A stretch of 64,000 bases of DNA, taken from NCBI RefSeq assembly GCF_024213555.1, contig NZ_JANAVO010000002.1:1-64000 (forward strand). The letters are read 5' to 3'. This document shows, piece by piece, positions 37,675 through 47,262 of this stretch. Numbering within the stretch: the stretch's first letter is position 1; every line of letters begins with the position of its first letter. The notes beneath the pieces were generated by a model. That model was not told the DNA's origin. It worked only from the letters and a program-made list of their open reading frames with translations, and ran no database searches. A program made the position numbers and the translations under genes. This stretch comes from Allokutzneria sp. A3M-2-11 16. GTDB lineage: Bacteria > Actinomycetota > Actinomycetes > Mycobacteriales > Pseudonocardiaceae.

Positions 37675-39705
37675 TCAGACGAGTTCGGGTGGGTCGAAGC
37701 GGACGCGGACGGGGTCGGGTTCCTTGCGCGCGGTGCGCACGCCCTGCGCCTCCGCCAACGCCGACGCCAGCACCCTGCCGTCGCGGCGCGGAACCCGGAT
37801 CAGCGCGCGTTCCCGCTCCGCGAGGCCGTCCGCGCCCTCGGGGCCGAGCGGGACCGGGCCGAGCACCTCGGCCGATTCGGGCAGCCGCACCGTCTCCAGG
37901 AACTTCGCGACGGCATCGGGAGTGCCGTCGACCGTCCCCATGCGCACCGCGGGCGGGAAACCGAGCTCCTGCCGCCCGGCCAGCTCCTGGCGGGCGTGCC
38001 ACACCGGGTCCCACCGGACCAGCGCCTGCACCGGGGCGAGCGCGGACTCCGCGATCACCACGACCTTCCCGCCATCGGAACCCGGCCGCACCAGTGCGGC
38101 CGCGGTGATCCACTTGCGGTACGCCTCCTCCGTGGCGCGCAGGTCGGCCCGGTTCAGCAACGCCCAGCCGTCCAGCAGCAGCGCCGCGCCGTAGCCGCCC
38201 TCCGCGACCGGCTCCGCCCCGGGGGTGGCCACCACGAGCGCGGGTTTGCCCGGCACCGTGGCCAGCACCTCGTCGGCCCCGGAGGTGCGGACGACGACGC
38301 CGGAGAACGCGCGCCCCAGCTCCTCCGCCGTCCGCTTGGCGCCGATCACCGCGGCACGCATGCGGCGCGATGAGCAGGCAGGGCAGACGAACGACGCCTC
38401 GCTGACGCCGCACCACCGGCACGCGGCCGGTCTCGGCTGGTCGTCCCGCGATCCCCCGGGCAGCGCCAACGGCCCGGCGCAGCGGCGACAGCGCGCGGGC
38501 TCGCGACAGTTCGCACAGGTCAGCGACGGCACGTAGCCCCGTCGTGGGACCTGGATCAGCACGGGGGCACCCGCTGCCAACGCTGAGCGCGCGGCGTCGA
38601 AGGCGATCGACGGCAGCCGGGCGCCGCGCGCGGCGGGATCACGGGCGAGCTGCGTATCGGTCTCCCCGATCGACGCCACCCTCGGCGCGGCCGCTCGGAC
38701 CTGCTCGCGCGTGCCGATGATCTCGTGCGCCCACCCCGTGTCGACGAGCAGCTGCGCCTCGGTGGTGCGCGCGAAACCCGCCACGAGCAGTGCGGCTCCG
38801 TTGGCGTGCGCGCGCTGCGCGAGGACTTCACGGGCATGCGGATAGGGCGAGCGCTGTTCGGCGTGCAGATCGTCGCCGTCGTCCCAGATCACCAGCAGCC
38901 CCGGATCGTGCACGGGCGCGAACGCCGCGGCGCGAGTGCCGACGACCACGCGAACGGCTCCGCGCAGCACGGCGAGCCAACGCCGGTAGCGCTCAGCCGG
39001 GCCGAGATCGGCCGACAGCGCCACAACGCCTTCGGCGCCCATCAGTGCTTCGCAGGCCCTGTGCACACGGGTGAGGTCGCGGTGGTCGGGAACAACGATC
39101 ACCGCGCCGCGCCCCGTCGAGGCGACCGTCGCCGCGGCTTCGGCGAGGCGGGCGGGCCAGTCCTCCCCCGGCAGCGCCTGCCACACCGCGTGCGCCGCCC
39201 GGCCCGCGAGCGCAGCCTCCAGGAATGCCTTGCCGCGCGGATAGCCGTGCCACACCTCGGCGGTGGGCGCCTCGGGCACGGGAGCGGGGGCGCGCGGCGG
39301 CTCGGCCTCCACCTTGGCGTGCCTCGGCGGGATCGCCAGCCGCAGCACGTCGATCATCATGCCCGCGCCCCGGTCGGCGACCGCGCGGGCCAGCTTCATG
39401 ATCTCCGGCGCCAGCACGGGTTCCGCGGACACCACTCTGTCCAGATAGGACAGTCGCCCGCCGAACTCCGAGGACTCCACCCGCTCCAGGACGTAGCCGT
39501 CCACCAGCTGCCCGGCGAAGCGCACCCGCACCCGCGCCCCAGGGACCGCGGCGGCGTCGTCGTCGCTGGGCACCAGGTAGTCGAAGGGCCGGTCCAGGTG
39601 CGCCAGCGGCACGTCCACGCAGATTCGCGCGAACGGCAGCGACTCGGCGGGTTGGCGTTCCCCCTTGCGCTTCGCCCGCGGTTTCCCACCCGGTTTTCCA
39701 GCCAC
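37675..39705 (-). CDS. priA: Primosomal protein N' (PriA), actinobacterial form lacking helicase motifs
   Basis: About 676 residues from GTG 39705; a start at 39732 would add nine residues. The 3'-DNA-binding domain (ARICVDVPLAHLDRPFDYLVP) and the eight-Cys zinc-binding insert (CANCREPARCRRCAG ... CRWCGVSE ... CPACSSRR) are intact. The helicase motifs are not: no GxGKT Walker A is seen where expected (HGYPRGKAFLE instead), and the DEAH box reads WDDGDD. Actinobacterial PriA proteins are known to lack these motifs, so it probably works in replication restart as a structural loader without ATP-driven unwinding. Confidence 0.85.
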   Translation of the reverse strand: MAGKPGGKPRAKRKGERQPAESLPFARICVDVPLAHLDRPFDYLVPSDDDAAAVPGARVRVRFAGQLVDGYVLERVESSEFGGRLSYLDRVVSAEPVLAPEIMKLARAVADRGAGMMIDVLRLAIPPRHAKVEAEPPRAPAPVPEAPTAEVWHGYPRGKAFLEAALAGRAAHAVWQALPGEDWPARLAEAAATVASTGRGAVIVVPDHRDLTRVHRACEALMGAEGVVALSADLGPAERYRRWLAVLRGAVRVVVGTRAAAFAPVHDPGLLVIWDDGDDLHAEQRSPYPHAREVLAQRAHANGAALLVAGFARTTEAQLLVDTGWAHEIIGTREQVRAAAPRVASIGETDTQLARDPAARGARLPSIAFDAARSALAAGAPVLIQVPRRGYVPSLTCANCREPARCRRCAGPLALPGGSRDDQPRPAACRWCGVSEASFVCPACSSRRMRAAVIGAKRTAEELGRAFSGVVVRTSGADEVLATVPGKPALVVATPGAEPVAEGGYGAALLLDGWALLNRADLRATEEAYRKWITAAALVRPGSDGGKVVVIAESALAPVQALVRWDPVWHARQELAGRQELGFPPAVRMGTVDGTPDAVAKFLETVRLPESAEVLGPVPLGPEGADGLAERERALIRVPRRDGRVLASALAEAQGVRTARKEPDPVRVRFDPPELV

Positions 39706-39772
39706 TCCGCTGGTGTACCAGAGACCACCCACGCCCGCCGCAACAAGGCCCTCCTACCCCGCACGCTAGTTG

Positions 39773-39912
39773 GCCGGTCTTCAAGTACCACCAACCCCCG
39801 TCAGAAAAGTCTTTAACCGCCCCTAACCCCCTGCGCCACCACCCGGGCACCGCGGGGGTTGGGGGCGGTTTGCGATCGCTGGGAAGGGGGTTCGGTGTAC
39901 TTGAAGACCGGC
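39773..39912. repeat. Type A nested inverted-repeat element, copy 3
   Basis: Outer arms are 16 bp and perfect (39773-39788 and 39897-39912, GCCGGTCTTCAAGTAC and complement). The inner arms (39809-39830 and 39855-39876) pair over a 16-bp G:U-tolerant core with a 24-nt loop. The 20-base spacers between outer and inner arms equal those of copy 2. It lies 3' of the response-regulator gene and 5' of priA, so it is not restricted to convergent junctions. Confidence 0.85.
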
Positions 39913-39941
39913 GAACCCCGGTGGGGGTGATTGGGCGTCGG

Positions 39942-40586
39942 TTAGAGGTCGCCGACGTCGATGAGGCCGTCCTGGATCGCGCGCGCCACCAGTGCCGCCT
40001 TGGTCGGGGCGCCGCGCCCGGCGTTGGCGTACTTCACCCGCACCCGGTCGATGTAGGAGTTCACCGTGCGCACCGACAGCGAGAGCTTGCGGGCCACCAT
40101 CTCCTTGGACTCGCAGTGGAACCACTCGATCAGCACGTCCACCTCGCGCGGGGCGAGCTTCGGCCGCTGCGCCCGAGTGTCGGTGCCGAGCGCCCCGGCC
40201 AGCGCGGGCGTGGTGTACGGCTGGTCGTGCGCGGCCGCCCGGATCGCCGCGACCAGGTGCCGCTCGCCCTCCGCCTTGGTCACATACCCGCTCGCGCCGA
40301 TGTCCAGGCAGGTCAGCGCCGTGTCGGGATCGTCGCGCATGGTGTAGACGACCACCTTGCGCCCGTCGTCGACCAGCCGCCGCAGGTCGCCGTAGGAGGG
40401 CGTGCCGCCGGAGAGCTGGAGGTCGAAGACCACCACGTCGGCCAGCGAGCCCGGCTCCAGCCAGGCCGTGCGCACGTTCGCCCCCGCGCCCAGCACCTTG
40501 ATCGGCGGGTTCGCCGACGCGCACCACACCCGCACACCGGCCGCGATGGCCGGGTGGTCGTCGATCACCACCACCGTGATGCTCAT
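39942..40586 (-). CDS. NarL/LuxR-family response regulator
   Basis: 214 residues. Receiver domain with VVVIDDHPAIAAG acidic pocket, phospho-acceptor Asp in DVVVFDLQLSG (about 55), Thr in VVYTMRD and the KAEGE Lys region. LuxR HTH: LAPREVDVLIEWFHCESKEM ... LSVRTVNSYIDRVRVKYA. ATG 40586 overlaps the stop of the upstream kinase-like gene. Its partner kinase is probably the catalytic kinase two genes upstream. The type A repeat follows 30 bases after its stop. Confidence 0.9.
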   Translation of the reverse strand: MSITVVVIDDHPAIAAGVRVWCASANPPIKVLGAGANVRTAWLEPGSLADVVVFDLQLSGGTPSYGDLRRLVDDGRKVVVYTMRDDPDTALTCLDIGASGYVTKAEGERHLVAAIRAAAHDQPYTTPALAGALGTDTRAQRPKLAPREVDVLIEWFHCESKEMVARKLSLSVRTVNSYIDRVRVKYANAGRGAPTKAALVARAIQDGLIDVGDL

Positions 40587-41731
40587 GCCCGCCACGTCAC
40601 CTCGACCCACACCCGGCCCTCTGCCTCCATCGTCGTCGTCGCGACGCCTGGACATTCCACAGTGGACAGTTCCGCGGTCGCGGTGTTGTCGGCGACGACG
40701 CTCACCGAGACCCGGTCCGGCCACCCCGCCACGGTCACCCGCGCCGAGCGGACAGTCGCGACCAGCACCGCCAGCATCGGTTCGGTGAGCGCCCGGCGCA
40801 CCTGCTTGCTCAGCGCCGGGCGCTCCCCGCGCACCGCGAGCGATACCGTGATCCCGTTGCGCTCCACCAGGTCGATGCACGCCTGGAGCTGGTGCACCAA
40901 CGGGTCCGGCACGTCGTCGCCCTCGGCGAACAACCGCCGCATCCTGGCCGCCTCCAGCGCGCACGACCGCCGCACCCGCTCGTCCTCGGGGTTGAGCGCC
41001 CCGGTCGCCAGCCCGGCCAGCAGCGGCGCGGTGGTCGTGGCCAGCGCCGTGTACCGCAGCCGCTGCTCGGCGTGCAGCCGCTCGGCCACCGCCTCTTCCG
41101 TGCGCAACTTCTCCTCCTGCTCGGCGACCCGCGCGGCGTCCACGGCGATCCACCGCATCAGCGTCGCGGCGTGCCCGACCGCGAGCTGGAAACCCCACAC
41201 GATGACGGTCTGCACGGCCATCCCGACCAGGGTGGCGCGATCGGTCTGACCGGCGATGGCCAGCTGCGCCAAGGTGATCGCGTAGTGCGTCACCAGCAGC
41301 GTCGCGAGCGGGCGCACGCCGAGGTCCAGCGTCAGCAGCACGGCCAGCCAGCCGAGCGGCCCGAACGACCAGTGCGCCTGCCCGATCAGGTGCGGGGCGG
41401 GGATCGCGGCCGTCGCGGCGATCGAGATGCCGAAGACCAGCCCCGCCAACGGCCATCGCCACCGGCCGGGCGTGATCTCCAGCCAGGCCAGCGCGCCGAA
41501 GCCGCAGGCGATCAGCGCGAACGCCGTGAACGCGACCGACTGCACCCACGCCGGGCGGTAGAGGTCCATGTGCACCAACAACATCGGCAGGCTCAGTCCA
41601 CAAAGGACGGCCAGCGTGATGGCGACGACGGCCAGGCGCAGCCCGCGCAGGATGTGCGCCGCAGTCGGCTCCGGCGCGGTGCCCTCGGGCTCGGCCGTCA
41701 CGGGCCGTGCGGGCGCGGCGACATCAAGCAT
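40583..41731 (-). CDS. Membrane kinase-like protein without visible catalytic motifs
   Basis: 382 residues from ATG 41731 (8-base overlap with the upstream kinase gene). About six N-terminal membrane helices (LRLAVVAITLAVLCGLSLPM, then four or five more) lead into a coiled region (ARVAEQEEKLRTEEAVAERLHAE) and a C-terminal domain. That domain matches the position of a histidine-kinase core, but no phospho-acceptor His, N box or G box can be found. It looks like a pseudo-kinase or sensor partner of the true kinase. Confidence 0.65.
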   Translation of the reverse strand: MLDVAAPARPVTAEPEGTAPEPTAAHILRGLRLAVVAITLAVLCGLSLPMLLVHMDLYRPAWVQSVAFTAFALIACGFGALAWLEITPGRWRWPLAGLVFGISIAATAAIPAPHLIGQAHWSFGPLGWLAVLLTLDLGVRPLATLLVTHYAITLAQLAIAGQTDRATLVGMAVQTVIVWGFQLAVGHAATLMRWIAVDAARVAEQEEKLRTEEAVAERLHAEQRLRYTALATTTAPLLAGLATGALNPEDERVRRSCALEAARMRRLFAEGDDVPDPLVHQLQACIDLVERNGITVSLAVRGERPALSKQVRRALTEPMLAVLVATVRSARVTVAGWPDRVSVSVVADNTATAELSTVECPGVATTTMEAEGRVWVEVTWRA

Positions 41732-42845
41732 GGGGCCACTCCAGCCGCACGCTCGTGCCCGCACCCGGGCTGCTCGCGATCACGGCTCGCCCGCCGACCG
41801 CCGTCAGCCGCTCCACCAGCGAGTAGGCCAGCCCGCGCCGCTGCGGCGGCACGTGGTCGGGCTCGAAACCACGTCCGCTGTCGAGCACTTCGACGACCAC
41901 CCCGCCGTTGCGCCGCGACGACACCCGGACGAGCGCGTTCAGCACGCCGGAGTGCCTGGCCACATTGGTCAGCGCTTCCCTGGTGGCCCGGCACATCGCC
42001 ACCGCGACCACGGCGGGCACCGCCAGGCCGGAGGTACCGCGCCAGTCCACCCGCAACGGACACTGCTCGATGACGTCCTCCAGCAACCGCACGAGATCCA
42101 CATCGCCCGCGGTGCTGCTCGGCAGCCCGGAGCCGCTGAGCACGTCGAGATCCCGCGCGGCCTGCTCCGCCAACCACGTCGCCCGCCCATCGAGCACCCC
42201 CGCCCCGACCATCAGCAGCGTCGCCGCCGCGGTGTCGTGCAGCGTGGCCAAGTGAGCACGCTCATCGGCTCGAACGGCCGCGGCGATCGCCGACTGCCTG
42301 CGCGCCAGCTCCTGAGCCGCGGAGGCGCGGTCCGCACGCCGCCCACCCCGCCGCACGAGCACGTACAGGCCGTAGGACAACGCCGCCTCGACGAGCATCC
42401 ACAACGCCAGCGGCAGCGCTTCCGGCCAGCGCGTCGGGGCGGCAAGGGCCGCGCCGGAGAGATACGCGGCCACCATGAACACGGTTGCCGCCGCGGAAAC
42501 CACAGGGGGCACGTGCCACTGGTGCGTGACCACCACGATGGAGATGACCACGAGCACCCAGCTCGTGCCGTTGTACAGGGCTTCGCCCGGGACCACCCAC
42601 GGCTGCGCCAGGCACACCCCGGCCAGCACCACCGCATCCGCCGCGATCACCAAGGGCCCGCGCGACAACCGCACGTACACGGCGTTCCACGCGTTCAGCC
42701 CCACCGCCACCGCAAGGGTCACCGGCACCGCGTCCGGGGCGACAGCCAACAACGACAGCACACTGCACGTCGCGATCACGACCGTGCGAACGACCCCTGC
42801 GTAGCGCAGTCCGAGCCGCCGCAGTTCCCGCTCCGCTGGCCCCAA
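41724..42845 (-). CDS. Sensor histidine kinase, HisKA_3/NarX-like
   Basis: About 373 residues from a TTG at 42845 (a start close by cannot be excluded). Five or so membrane helices occupy the first 150 residues. The dimerisation/phospho-transfer segment ERAHLATLHDTAAATLL contains the candidate His. The HATPase domain has REALTNVARHS (N box), LDSGRGFEPD (G1) and SSPGAGTSVRLEW (G2). First gene of the kinase, kinase-like, regulator operon. Signal unknown. Confidence 0.82.
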   Translation of the reverse strand: MGPAERELRRLGLRYAGVVRTVVIATCSVLSLLAVAPDAVPVTLAVAVGLNAWNAVYVRLSRGPLVIAADAVVLAGVCLAQPWVVPGEALYNGTSWVLVVISIVVVTHQWHVPPVVSAAATVFMVAAYLSGAALAAPTRWPEALPLALWMLVEAALSYGLYVLVRRGGRRADRASAAQELARRQSAIAAAVRADERAHLATLHDTAAATLLMVGAGVLDGRATWLAEQAARDLDVLSGSGLPSSTAGDVDLVRLLEDVIEQCPLRVDWRGTSGLAVPAVVAVAMCRATREALTNVARHSGVLNALVRVSSRRNGGVVVEVLDSGRGFEPDHVPPQRRGLAYSLVERLTAVGGRAVIASSPGAGTSVRLEWPHA

Positions 42846-42986
42846 CGTCCACCCGCCCCGGCTCCTCGTGACGCACCACCGTAGCGATCAAGCTCGCCCG
42901 TGTGGAGCGTCCAGCCCCCGAACCTCCCAGGCCGATGCACAACTCTCCGCCCACGCCCGAATACCCGGCTCACCGTGGTCGAACAG

Positions 42987-43048
42987 TCCGTTTCGTACTC
43001 TTGCCGGGAAAGAGAGCGCTCCCAAATCCCGCTATGAGTACGAAACGG
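42987..43048. repeat. Type B intergenic inverted-repeat element, copy 2 (inverted core)
   Basis: Perfect 13-bp arms CCGTTTCGTACTC (42988-43000) and complement (43036-43048) match copy 1. The bases just inside the arms (TTGCCGGG on the left, CCCGCTA on the right) are the same and in the same orientation in both copies. The 18-19-base core, however, is the reverse complement of that in copy 1 (here AAAGAGAGCGCTCCCAAAT). It lies 5 bases after the methyltransferase stop codon and upstream of the sensor-kinase gene. Confidence 0.8.
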
Positions 43049-43053
43049 GAAAA

Positions 43054-43758
43054 TCAGGGGTGGCGGAAGATGAGGTAGCGGATGGTGCGGGGTTGGGGGA
43101 CGGGGGTGTCGGCGGGGAGACCGCTGCTCGCGAGGACGTCGTCGCCCAGGGAGGGCAACGAGCCCCGGTCCTGGCCGGGGCGCCAGCGGTCGGCCACGGC
43201 GACGCAGTCGGCGATCACCTCGCGCGGGGTGATCATCAGTGAACCGGAGACCTCGATGGGGTCCTCGGCGATGAGACCCAGGTCTGTCAGCGAAGCGGCG
43301 ATCTGGTCTGGACCGGAGATGTCGGCGCGCACGTCGTCGCGCGGCAGCCCGGCCTCCGAAGCGCGGTCGTAGAAGGCGTTGGACAGCTCGCGCAGCGCGC
43401 CGGTGTAGAGCGGCCAGCCCAACGACAGGCACAACCGGCCACCGGGCGCGAGCACACGGGCGATCTCCGCCAGCGCGGTCCGCCACTCGGCGATGTGGAA
43501 CAGCACGCGCGCGATGTGCACACCGCCCACGGAGCCCGAGGCGTGCGGCAGCGCGGTCGCGCTCGCCACGGTGAAGGTCGAGCCGGGAATGGACACCTGC
43601 CGCCAGTCCTCGACGTCGGTCAGCTCGAAGCGGACCCCGCGCGCGGCGATCTCCGCGGCCAGGAAACCCGAGCCGGAGCCGATGTCGAGAGCGGACGGGC
43701 CCAGGCACGCCGCGAGGCGGCCGAACAGGAGTTCGGCCGCCTCGGCGGGAAGCATCAT
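43054..43758 (-). CDS. Class I SAM-dependent methyltransferase
   Basis: 234 residues. SAM-binding motif I LDIGSGSGFLA (about 24-34), motif II FELTDVED, motif IV-like VHIARVLFHIAEW and RVLAPGGRLCLSLG. Substrate not assignable. It sits between metK, which makes SAM, and the two-component operon. It is transcribed in the same direction as metK with a 34-base gap, so it may be read through from metK. Confidence 0.78.
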   Translation of the reverse strand: MMLPAEAAELLFGRLAACLGPSALDIGSGSGFLAAEIAARGVRFELTDVEDWRQVSIPGSTFTVASATALPHASGSVGGVHIARVLFHIAEWRTALAEIARVLAPGGRLCLSLGWPLYTGALRELSNAFYDRASEAGLPRDDVRADISGPDQIAASLTDLGLIAEDPIEVSGSLMITPREVIADCVAVADRWRPGQDRGSLPSLGDDVLASSGLPADTPVPQPRTIRYLIFRHP

Positions 43759-43792
43759 GCTCGACCCCGCAAGCGGGTCTTCGGAACAGGGA

Positions 43793-44995
43793 TCACACCC
43801 CTGCGGCGTTCTTGAGGGCCTCGACCCGGTCCAGGCGCTCCCACGGGAGGTCCAGCTCGGGACGGCCGAAGTGGCCGTAGGCGGCGGTCTGCGCGTAGAT
43901 CGGGCGCAGCAGCTCCAGGTCCCGGATGATCGCGGCCGGGCGCAGGTCGAAGACCTGGCTGATGGCGGCCTGGATCTTGGCCGGGTCGATGTTCTCGGTG
44001 CCGAAGGTCTCCACGAACAGGCCGACCGGGGCCGCCTTGCCGATGGCGTAGGCGACCTGGACCTCCATCCGGGTGGCCAGACCCGCGGCGACGGCGTTCT
44101 TGGCGACCCAGCGCATGGCGTAGGCGGCCGAGCGGTCCACCTTCGACGGGTCCTTGCCGGAGAACGCGCCGCCGCCGTGGCGGGCCATGCCGCCGTAGGT
44201 GTCGACGATGATCTTGCGGCCGGTCAGGCCCGCGTCGCCCATGGGGCCGCCGATGACGAACCGGCCGGTCGGGTTGACCAGCACGCGCACGTCGCTGGTG
44301 TCCAGCTTCAGCTCGTTGATCTCCGGGGAGATCACGTGCTCGCGGACGTCGACGGCGAGCATCTGCTCCAGGTCGATGTCGGCGGCGTGCTGGCTGGAGA
44401 GCACCACGGTGTCCAGGCGGACCGGCTGGTCGCCCGCGTACTCGATGGTGACCTGCGTCTTGCCGTCCGGGCGCAGGTACGGCAGCGTGCCGTTCTTGCG
44501 CACCTCGGTCAGCCGCTTGGACAGCCGGTGCGCCAGCGCGATCGGCAGCGGCATCAGCTCGGGGGTGTCGGTGGACGCGTAGCCGAACATCAGGCCCTGG
44601 TCGCCGGCGCCCTGCTTGTCGATGTCGTCCTCGGCGCCCTCGACCCGGGTCTCGTGCGCGGTGTCCACGCCCTGGGCGATGTCCGCGGACTGCGAGCCGA
44701 TCGCGACGTTGACGCCGCAGGAGTGGCCGTCGAAGCCCTTGGCCGAGGAGTCGTAGCCGATCTCCAGGATCTTCTCGCGGACGATCGAGGGGATGTCGGC
44801 GTAGGCCTCGGTGGTCACCTCACCGGCGACGTGCACCTGGCCGGTGGTGATCAGGGTCTCCACCGCGACGCGGGAGCGCGCGTCCTTGGCGAGCAGCGCG
44901 TCCAGGATCGAGTCGCTGATGGCGTCGCAGATCTTGTCCGGATGACCCTCGGTCACGGACTCACTGGTGAAGAGTCTGCGGCTCTGCTGCGTCAC
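43793..44995 (-). CDS. metK: S-adenosylmethionine synthetase
   Basis: 400 residues from GTG 44995, chosen because GGGGAG lies four bases upstream and the ATG at 45007 would overlap that site. Motifs: [12 protein letters not shown] (ATP/Met binding), [31 protein letters not shown] (P-loop-like) and FGRPE near the C-terminus. Makes SAM from Met and ATP. The 43-base gap to coaBC is too short for a SAM riboswitch, so metK is probably read from the mihF or coaBC promoter. Confidence 0.96.
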   Translation of the reverse strand: MTQQSRRLFTSESVTEGHPDKICDAISDSILDALLAKDARSRVAVETLITTGQVHVAGEVTTEAYADIPSIVREKILEIGYDSSAKGFDGHSCGVNVAIGSQSADIAQGVDTAHETRVEGAEDDIDKQGAGDQGLMFGYASTDTPELMPLPIALAHRLSKRLTEVRKNGTLPYLRPDGKTQVTIEYAGDQPVRLDTVVLSSQHAADIDLEQMLAVDVREHVISPEINELKLDTSDVRVLVNPTGRFVIGGPMGDAGLTGRKIIVDTYGGMARHGGGAFSGKDPSKVDRSAAYAMRWVAKNAVAAGLATRMEVQVAYAIGKAAPVGLFVETFGTENIDPAKIQAAISQVFDLRPAAIIRDLELLRPIYAQTAAYGHFGRPELDLPWERLDRVEALKNAAGV

Positions 44996-45038
44996 GGTGC
45001 TCCCCATTAGATGTGTTCTGGTGCCAGGAAAAACTGCG

Positions 45039-46316
45039 TCAGCGTACTTCGCCGCCGGACGCGCCAGGTCGGACGTATTCAAGCTTCTTGCTCACAGCGT
45101 CCCAGAGCAGCGCCGCGAGTTCAGCTTTCCCACCAAGTGGGAGCTCGGTGGTACTCGCGCCACCGTCGCCGGAGGCCAGCAGCCAGCCCGAGTTGTGCTC
45201 CACCTCGAAAGCCCGCCCGTCCCCGACCGCGTTGACAACCAGCAGGTCACAGCCCTTTCGCCGGAGCTTGGCGCGGCCGTGCTCCAGCGGGGTGCCGTCG
45301 GCGTCGCCGGTCTCGGCGGCGAAACCGACCACGAGCTGTCCAGGGAAACGATGTACAACCAGCTCGGCCAGGACGTCCGGGTTGCGGGTCAGTTCCACAG
45401 CCGGGTCCGGGCGGTCATCGGACTTCTTGATCTTGTGTTCGGCGGTGGTGACCGGGCGGAAGTCGGCGACCGCCGCGGCCATCACCACCACGTCGGCGGT
45501 CTTGGCGGCCTCGCGCATGGCCTCGCGCAGCTCCAGCGCCGTGCCCACCCGCACCAGGTCCACCCCGGCGGGCGTGGCCAGGTCCGCGGTGTGCGCCGCG
45601 ACCAGCGTCACGGTGGCGCCGCGCTGCGCGGCGACCCGCGCGAGCGCGAAGCCCTGCCGCCCCGACGAGCGGTTGCCGAGGAAGCGCACGGGGTCCAGGG
45701 GCTCGCGGGTGCCGCCCGCGGAGATCGCGACGTGCGTGCCTTCGAGATCGCGGGGCAGCGCGTCGCGGCGGGCCAGCAGCAGGCGGCACAGGTCGGCGAT
45801 CTCGGCGGGCTCCGGCAGCCTGCCCTTGCCGGTGTCCTTGCCGGTCAGCCGCCCGCTCGCGGGTTCGGCGACGATCACCCCGCGCTCGCGCAGCAACGCC
45901 ACGTTGGCCCTGGTCGCCGGGTGCTCCCACATCTCGGTGTGCATCGCCGGGACCAGCAGCACCGGGCAGCGCGCGGTGAGCAGGGTGTTGGTCAGCAGGT
46001 CGTCGGCCAGCCCGTGCGCGGCCTTGGCCAGCAGGTCCGCGGTGGCGGGGGCGACCACGACCAGGTCGGCGGTCTGCCCCAGGCGCACGTGCGGGACCTC
46101 GGGCACGTCGGCGAAGACCCCGGTGTGCACGGGGTTGCCGGACAGCGCCTCGAAGGTGGCGGCGCCGACGAAGTTCAGCGCGGCCGAGGTCGGAACGACC
46201 CGCACCTCGTGCCCGGTCTCGGTCAGCCGTCGCAGCAGGTCGCACGCCTTGAAGGCGGCGATCCCACCGGCGACGCCGAGAACGACCCGAGGGCGGGTGC
46301 CGTCCGTGTTACTCAC
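45039..46316 (-). CDS. coaBC: Bifunctional phosphopantothenoylcysteine decarboxylase / phosphopantothenate-cysteine ligase
   Basis: 425 residues. CoaC domain: [21 protein letters not shown]-binding and [17 protein letters not shown], active-site [12 protein letters not shown]. CoaB domain from about 190: [23 protein letters not shown] (nucleotide binding) and [10 protein letters not shown] ... KIKK. Carries out two consecutive coenzyme A steps. It overlaps rpoZ by 4 bases, so gmk-rpoZ-coaBC are coupled. Confidence 0.95.
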   Translation of the reverse strand: MSNTDGTRPRVVLGVAGGIAAFKACDLLRRLTETGHEVRVVPTSAALNFVGAATFEALSGNPVHTGVFADVPEVPHVRLGQTADLVVVAPATADLLAKAAHGLADDLLTNTLLTARCPVLLVPAMHTEMWEHPATRANVALLRERGVIVAEPASGRLTGKDTGKGRLPEPAEIADLCRLLLARRDALPRDLEGTHVAISAGGTREPLDPVRFLGNRSSGRQGFALARVAAQRGATVTLVAAHTADLATPAGVDLVRVGTALELREAMREAAKTADVVVMAAAVADFRPVTTAEHKIKKSDDRPDPAVELTRNPDVLAELVVHRFPGQLVVGFAAETGDADGTPLEHGRAKLRRKGCDLLVVNAVGDGRAFEVEHNSGWLLASGDGGASTTELPLGGKAELAALLWDAVSKKLEYVRPGASGGEVR

Positions 46317-46600
46317 TCGCCTTCGGTGTGCTCAAGCATCCCGGAGTGGATCTCGCGCAGCGCGATCGACAGCGGCTTCTCGCGCGGACCCGGCTCCACC
46401 AGCGGGCCGACGTACTCCAGCAGGCCCTCGCCGAGCTGGGCGTAGTAGTCGTTGATCTGCCGCGCGCGCTTGGCGGAGTAGATCACCAGGGCGTACTTCG
46501 AGCTGACCTTCTCGAGCAGGTCGTCGATCGGGGGGTTGGTGATGCCCTCGGCGCCGGTGATCGGCTGCGCGAGCGCGCCCAGCTCTGCGGGGATCGTCAC
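46313..46600 (-). CDS. rpoZ: RNA polymerase omega subunit
   Basis: 95 residues from GTG 46600, which overlaps the gmk stop as GTGA. The conserved omega core is seen in [20 protein letters not shown] and [15 protein letters not shown], with the acidic C-terminal tail. It stabilises the beta' subunit during RNA polymerase assembly. The gmk-rpoZ order is conserved across bacteria. Confidence 0.95.
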   Translation of the reverse strand: MTIPAELGALAQPITGAEGITNPPIDDLLEKVSSKYALVIYSAKRARQINDYYAQLGEGLLEYVGPLVEPGPREKPLSIALREIHSGMLEHTEGE

Positions 46601-47262
46601 TGAGATTGCTCCAAAGTCGAAAGATGGCCCTGAGGGTTCGTCAGCTCGGGCTTCGTCAGCTCGCCTGAGGCGGGGCCGACCATCAAGTCTACCAAGTCGG
46701 CGGCGGCCTGCCGCACGTCGGCGTTGACGACGTGGTGGTCGAACTCCTCGGCGGCCGCCAGTTCCTCGCGGGCCACCTGGAGCCTGCGCTCCACCACGGC
46801 CGGGTCCTCGGTGCCGCGCCCGGTGAGCCGGTCGACGAGCACCTCCCAGGACGGGGGCATCAGCATCACCAGCCGGGCCTCGGGCATCGCCCGCCGCACC
46901 AGCCGGGCGCCCTGGAGCTCGATCTCCAGGACGGCGGGTCTGCCCGCGTCGAGCGCGGTCAGCACCGGTCCTCGGGGGGTTCCGTAGTGGTTGCCCGCGT
47001 ACTCGGCGTGCTCCAGGATCTCGCCCGCCTCGATCATGCGCTGGAACCAGTCCCGGTCGACGAAGTGGTAGTGCGTCCCGTCGATCTCGCCGGGCCGCGG
47101 GGACCTCGTGGTCGCCGAGACGCTGAAGTACAGGTCCGGGGCCATCCGGCGGACCTCGGCCAGCACGCTGGATTTGCCGACGCCGGAAGGGCCCGAGACG
47201 ACGGTGAGCCGGGGCCGGACGACGGTGGTGCTGTCGTCCGACCCCGGCCGCTCCGTGGTCAC
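46597..47262 (-). CDS. gmk: Guanylate kinase
   Basis: 221 residues from GTG 47262. P-loop [18 protein letters not shown]-binding [31 protein letters not shown] and lid [10 protein letters not shown] are all present. Phosphorylates GMP to GDP. The C-terminus has an acidic/polar extension of about 20 residues. Start overlaps the mihF stop by 4 bases. Length is near the upper end for the family. Confidence 0.95.
   Translation of the reverse strand: MTTERPGSDDSTTVVRPRLTVVSGPSGVGKSSVLAEVRRMAPDLYFSVSATTRSPRPGEIDGTHYHFVDRDWFQRMIEAGEILEHAEYAGNHYGTPRGPVLTALDAGRPAVLEIELQGARLVRRAMPEARLVMLMPPSWEVLVDRLTGRGTEDPAVVERRLQVAREELAAAEEFDHHVVNADVRQAAADLVDLMVGPASGELTKPELTNPQGHLSTLEQSQ

Noticed and set aside
45008-45038. 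Possible SAM riboswitch upstream of metK
   Set aside because: The gap to coaBC is only 43 bases from the chosen start, too short for any SAM-responsive aptamer.
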